Shown here piece by piece: positions 61,860 through 64,000 of a stretch of 64,000 bases of DNA. The notes under the pieces were generated by a model. The model was not told where the DNA came from, made no database searches, and worked only from the letters and a program-made list of their open reading frames with translations. How positions within the stretch are numbered: position 1 is the first letter of the stretch; each line of letters opens with the position of its first letter. Made by a program: the position numbers and the translations under genes. The DNA comes from Xanthomonas sp. CFBP 8443 (lineage in GTDB: Bacteria > Pseudomonadota > Gammaproteobacteria > Xanthomonadales > Xanthomonadaceae): the NCBI RefSeq assembly GCF_025666195.1, contig NZ_CP102592.1, forward strand, positions 4,402,001 through 4,466,000, written 5' to 3'.

Positions 61860-63605
61860 CTAGTTGTTCCATTTTTGAACGGTATCGGTGAGCTCTCGCA
61901 TGCGTACGATCCAATCAAAGCGCCCACGCATGATGGCCGTCGTGGTGTGCTCGCGAGAGACGAGGGCAAGCTCAACTTTATCGATATTGGCTCGATTGAG
62001 CTTGGCTTCGACGTAGGAAGTGCCCTTTTTCGACTTTGATGCGCTCGGGAAGAAGATCTCAAACTGCGCGGGATCGTCAGGAACAGCACTCAGCCGGAGC
62101 GCTGATCCAATGACTGAGCCAGGAAGGTAGGTCTCGATCTCTTTGCCAGCCGTTACCCACATGTATCCATCCCGGAGCTTTGCCACTTCTTCTTGAGCTT
62201 TCAGCACACGGGGTTTAAGCGCGCTACCCTTGGATGACTTATCGCTATCACATATCAACGCAGCGTTACGATTGAGCCGAATCAGCTGAATGAGCTCCTC
62301 GGGATTAGGCCCTGTTGGGTCGCCGAAGGTTGTCCGAGCTAAGAGTGAGCCCCCATAGAAGGCACAAGCATAGTCTCGGCCTTCCAGCAGCTTGCCTTCG
62401 GAGATCAAGTCGATCCAATGGTTGATATAGATGGCATCTGACGGCCCTTCAACCCAGATGATACCGTTCGCTTGCAAGATGTCCGACGCGCGCGCACCCA
62501 AGTCGCCGACCACCTGCGAGTGATCAAAGTGTGCCGAGATCGTCTGGGTCGTTGCAGCTGTTCCGTCATGTGAGACCCGAACGAACTGTGCGTGGTCCGA
62601 GCGACTGAACTGGTCCAGCGTTGCGCTTGAATGGGTGGTCAAGAAGATCGGGCATCGATTCGCATCTGCGAACGTATCGATAAATTTTAACAGGCGGCGC
62701 AGCAATGCGGGATGGAGGTTATTTTCCAACTCCTCGAACGCGAATACATAATCACTCGCACTTTTCTTCTCGAGCGTGGGAATCACTAGAAGATTGAGCA
62801 GTACAAGAATGACAGTCTTTAAGCCGCTTCCCGAGCTACTCAGCGGGACAAGCCCTTTCGAAGACTCTTCTAAAAAAATCTCCCATTCACCGTCACCATG
62901 CTGTTGCATCGAGATTGAAGAGAATGATCCATCGGGGCCAAAGATGTGGTTGAGCGCACCCCGCAAATCATTTTGGATGATGCGACGCGTCAACATGATG
63001 TTTTCCGCTCGGATGAGATGATCGCGGATAATGTTGGTCGCTCCTTGCCCATCGGATCGAAGCTCAAGTTTGGTGGCTGCTGGCTCGTTTCGAATATCAC
63101 GATCGGCCAACATGTGACGGAAGAATTTGTCTACAAAAGGAGCCCTGAGCCGGCTAGCCGCCTTGTTGAGCTCTATTTCCGCTGATTCGTTAACTACATG
63201 GCGAAAAACACGCCCACGAGCGTTACTCTCTTTGGCGTTATGCGCGAGATCATCGACGAGCCCGTGCGCGTTCTCGATCCAGTTCACCGGAGTGTCGACA
63301 AACCTTTCTCCGTGGAATGACCAATCGGACTCGCCGCTTGGGACGCCAAGAGCGCCGGATCGCTGTGCGTTGACGAAGACTCCTTGCAGAGTCGCCTTGT
63401 CAAACGTCCCACTGAACTGATACGAGGCAGTAAGGCGTGACTTTGCTCGGTCCGGCGAGCAAAGACTCTGGACGACTTTCAATAGCTGCGACTTACCGGT
63501 GTTGTTTCGACCAATAATCACATTGATCAACTTGAATTCATCAAAGCCACAATATTCATCCGTGAAGCAGCTTAGACCTTTTATTTTAGCGCCAGTGATA
63601 GGCAT
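61860..63605 (-). CDS. OLD-family ATPase/TOPRIM nuclease
   Basis: This 581-aa protein has an ABC/SMC-like ATPase: Walker A GRNNTGKS (32-39), signature SSSGSGLK (256-263), Walker B VFAFEE (287-292) and H-loop TTHSS (323-327). A C-terminal TOPRIM nuclease follows with VEGPSD (385-390, Glu386), DSD (453-455) and KEIETYLP. The length matches stand-alone class 1 OLD proteins such as P2 Old, which act in phage exclusion. No UvrD-like GajB gene is adjacent, so this is not a standard Gabija locus. AAGGAG lies 4 nt before the ATG. The base composition is AT-richer than in the flanking genes, suggesting transfer. Confidence 0.87.
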   Translation of the reverse strand: MPITGAKIKGLSCFTDEYCGFDEFKLINVIIGRNNTGKSQLLKVVQSLCSPDRAKSRLTASYQFSGTFDKATLQGVFVNAQRSGALGVPSGESDWSFHGERFVDTPVNWIENAHGLVDDLAHNAKESNARGRVFRHVVNESAEIELNKAASRLRAPFVDKFFRHMLADRDIRNEPAATKLELRSDGQGATNIIRDHLIRAENIMLTRRIIQNDLRGALNHIFGPDGSFSSISMQQHGDGEWEIFLEESSKGLVPLSSSGSGLKTVILVLLNLLVIPTLEKKSASDYVFAFEELENNLHPALLRRLLKFIDTFADANRCPIFLTTHSSATLDQFSRSDHAQFVRVSHDGTAATTQTISAHFDHSQVVGDLGARASDILQANGIIWVEGPSDAIYINHWIDLISEGKLLEGRDYACAFYGGSLLARTTFGDPTGPNPEELIQLIRLNRNAALICDSDKSSKGSALKPRVLKAQEEVAKLRDGYMWVTAGKEIETYLPGSVIGSALRLSAVPDDPAQFEIFFPSASKSKKGTSYVEAKLNRANIDKVELALVSREHTTTAIMRGRFDWIVRMRELTDTVQKWNN

Positions 63606-63735
63606 AGCACTCCTTGCAAGGCTGTTAGAGACCCGCGTAGTGTGACCATTGAATCAGGTCAGGCTGACTTCTGATCCTCACTTCTTTCCATAGTAGACAA
63701 CTTCCAATTGCCTTTGCGCATAAGCTCGTAGGCGA

Positions 63736-64000
63736 TCATGGCAACGGCTCCCAAGCATTGACGACGGAAACTCCCGTGGGCTCGAAGTCAGAGACGTTGC
63801 GCGTAACCACCGCCATGCCATGCACCAGCGCCGTCGCCGCGATGAGCGCGTCGCGCTCGCCGCGCTTGTCGGGTACATGCAACCGGGCGCAGCGTTGCGC
63901 CACAGCGGTATCGATCGGCAATGTACGCCCGGAGAACTCGGGTAATACGTGCTGCTCCAGCCATGAGCGCAGCATGGCGCCCTGGATGGCGTCCTTGCGT
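63736..64000 (-). CDS. VapC-like PIN-domain toxin (partial, 5' end outside window)
   Basis: The frame is open to the window edge and gives the C-terminal 88 residues of a FitB/VapC-type PIN ribonuclease: WLEQHVLPEFSGRTLPID, ERDALIAATALVHGMAVVTRN and DFEPTGVSVVNAWEP. The conserved acidic residue in ERDALIAATA and the VVTRNVSDF block are both present. An in-frame ATG at 63975 is probably internal. A VapB-like antitoxin gene would be expected just beyond the right edge. Confidence 0.8.
   Translation of the reverse strand, partial: RKDAIQGAMLRSWLEQHVLPEFSGRTLPIDTAVAQRCARLHVPDKRGERDALIAATALVHGMAVVTRNVSDFEPTGVSVVNAWEPLP

Noticed and set aside
61860..63605. Gabija system
   Set aside because: The OLD-family protein could be GajA-like, but no UvrD-type helicase gene is adjacent on either side within the window.
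63678..63878. Minus-strand ORF overlapping the PIN gene in another frame
   Set aside because: Arg/Ser-rich shadow of the PIN-domain frame, without ribosome-binding site or family match.

Overview
The window reads as chromosomal DNA of a high-GC gammaproteobacterium of the Xanthomonadaceae (Lysobacteraceae), most likely a Xanthomonas. This is inferred from codon and base composition, many short intergenic regions, OprB-type porin, MipA and NodT-type proteins, and SymE-like and ParD-like genes, not from a marker gene. No rRNA, tRNA, CRISPR array or complete insertion sequence was seen. The left edge cuts a large outer-membrane barrel gene and the right edge cuts a PIN-domain toxin gene.

Region 1 (1-14 kb, minus strand): a two-gene envelope operon (a DUF11/SdrD-B-like repeat protein of about 2580 aa, then a barrel protein of at least 1126 aa) lies downstream of a histidine kinase/response regulator pair. 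Similar three-unit direct repeats with an 11-bp period lie upstream of both operons, which suggests that the regulator controls itself and the repeat protein. Region 2 (14-16 kb): an exported SnoaL/NTF2-like protein and a small membrane protein. Region 3 (16-21 kb, plus): a catabolic cluster of IclR regulator, MFS transporter, DapA-family lyase and OprB-like porin, with an IclR-like palindrome upstream of the regulator. Region 4 (21-25.3 kb): a TetR regulator overlapping a CYP102 (P450 BM3-type) self-sufficient monooxygenase. Its reductase lacks the residues that bind the NADPH 2'-phosphate in BM3.

Region 5 (25-30 kb): a tiny membrane protein, a VOC/PhnB-like protein, a CadC-like membrane regulator divergent from an exported protein, and an exported class C beta-lactamase-fold hydrolase. 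Region 6 (30-36 kb): a chemoreceptor with a CheR/CheB tether, then an FAD monooxygenase-TetR pair with a perfect operator palindrome, and a metallo-beta-lactamase-fold hydrolase. Region 7 (36-46.5 kb, minus): an RND efflux system (MFP, pump, NodT-type outer-membrane factor) with its own two-component system, MipA and an LpxO-like lipid A hydroxylase. The same 11-bp-spaced direct repeat lies upstream of the MFP, mipA-like and lpxO-like genes and defines a probable envelope-stress regulon. Region 8 (46.6-50 kb): a fragment of a methionine aminopeptidase gene, then ycaC-like, doxX-like and pirin genes divergent from a LysR regulator. Region 9 (50-59 kb): Gfo/Idh/MocA oxidoreductase with a TolB-like propeller protein, a ParD-like/methionine aminopeptidase operon with a palindromic operator, a diguanylate cyclase, a VCBS-repeat protein, and a divergent AraC/SDR pair.

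Region 10 (59.3-64 kb): a visibly AT-richer accessory segment with a SymE-like toxin behind a structured leader, an orphan RelA/SpoT-domain protein, an OLD-family ATPase/TOPRIM nuclease and a VapC-like PIN toxin. It is the best candidate here for an uncharacterised defence locus.
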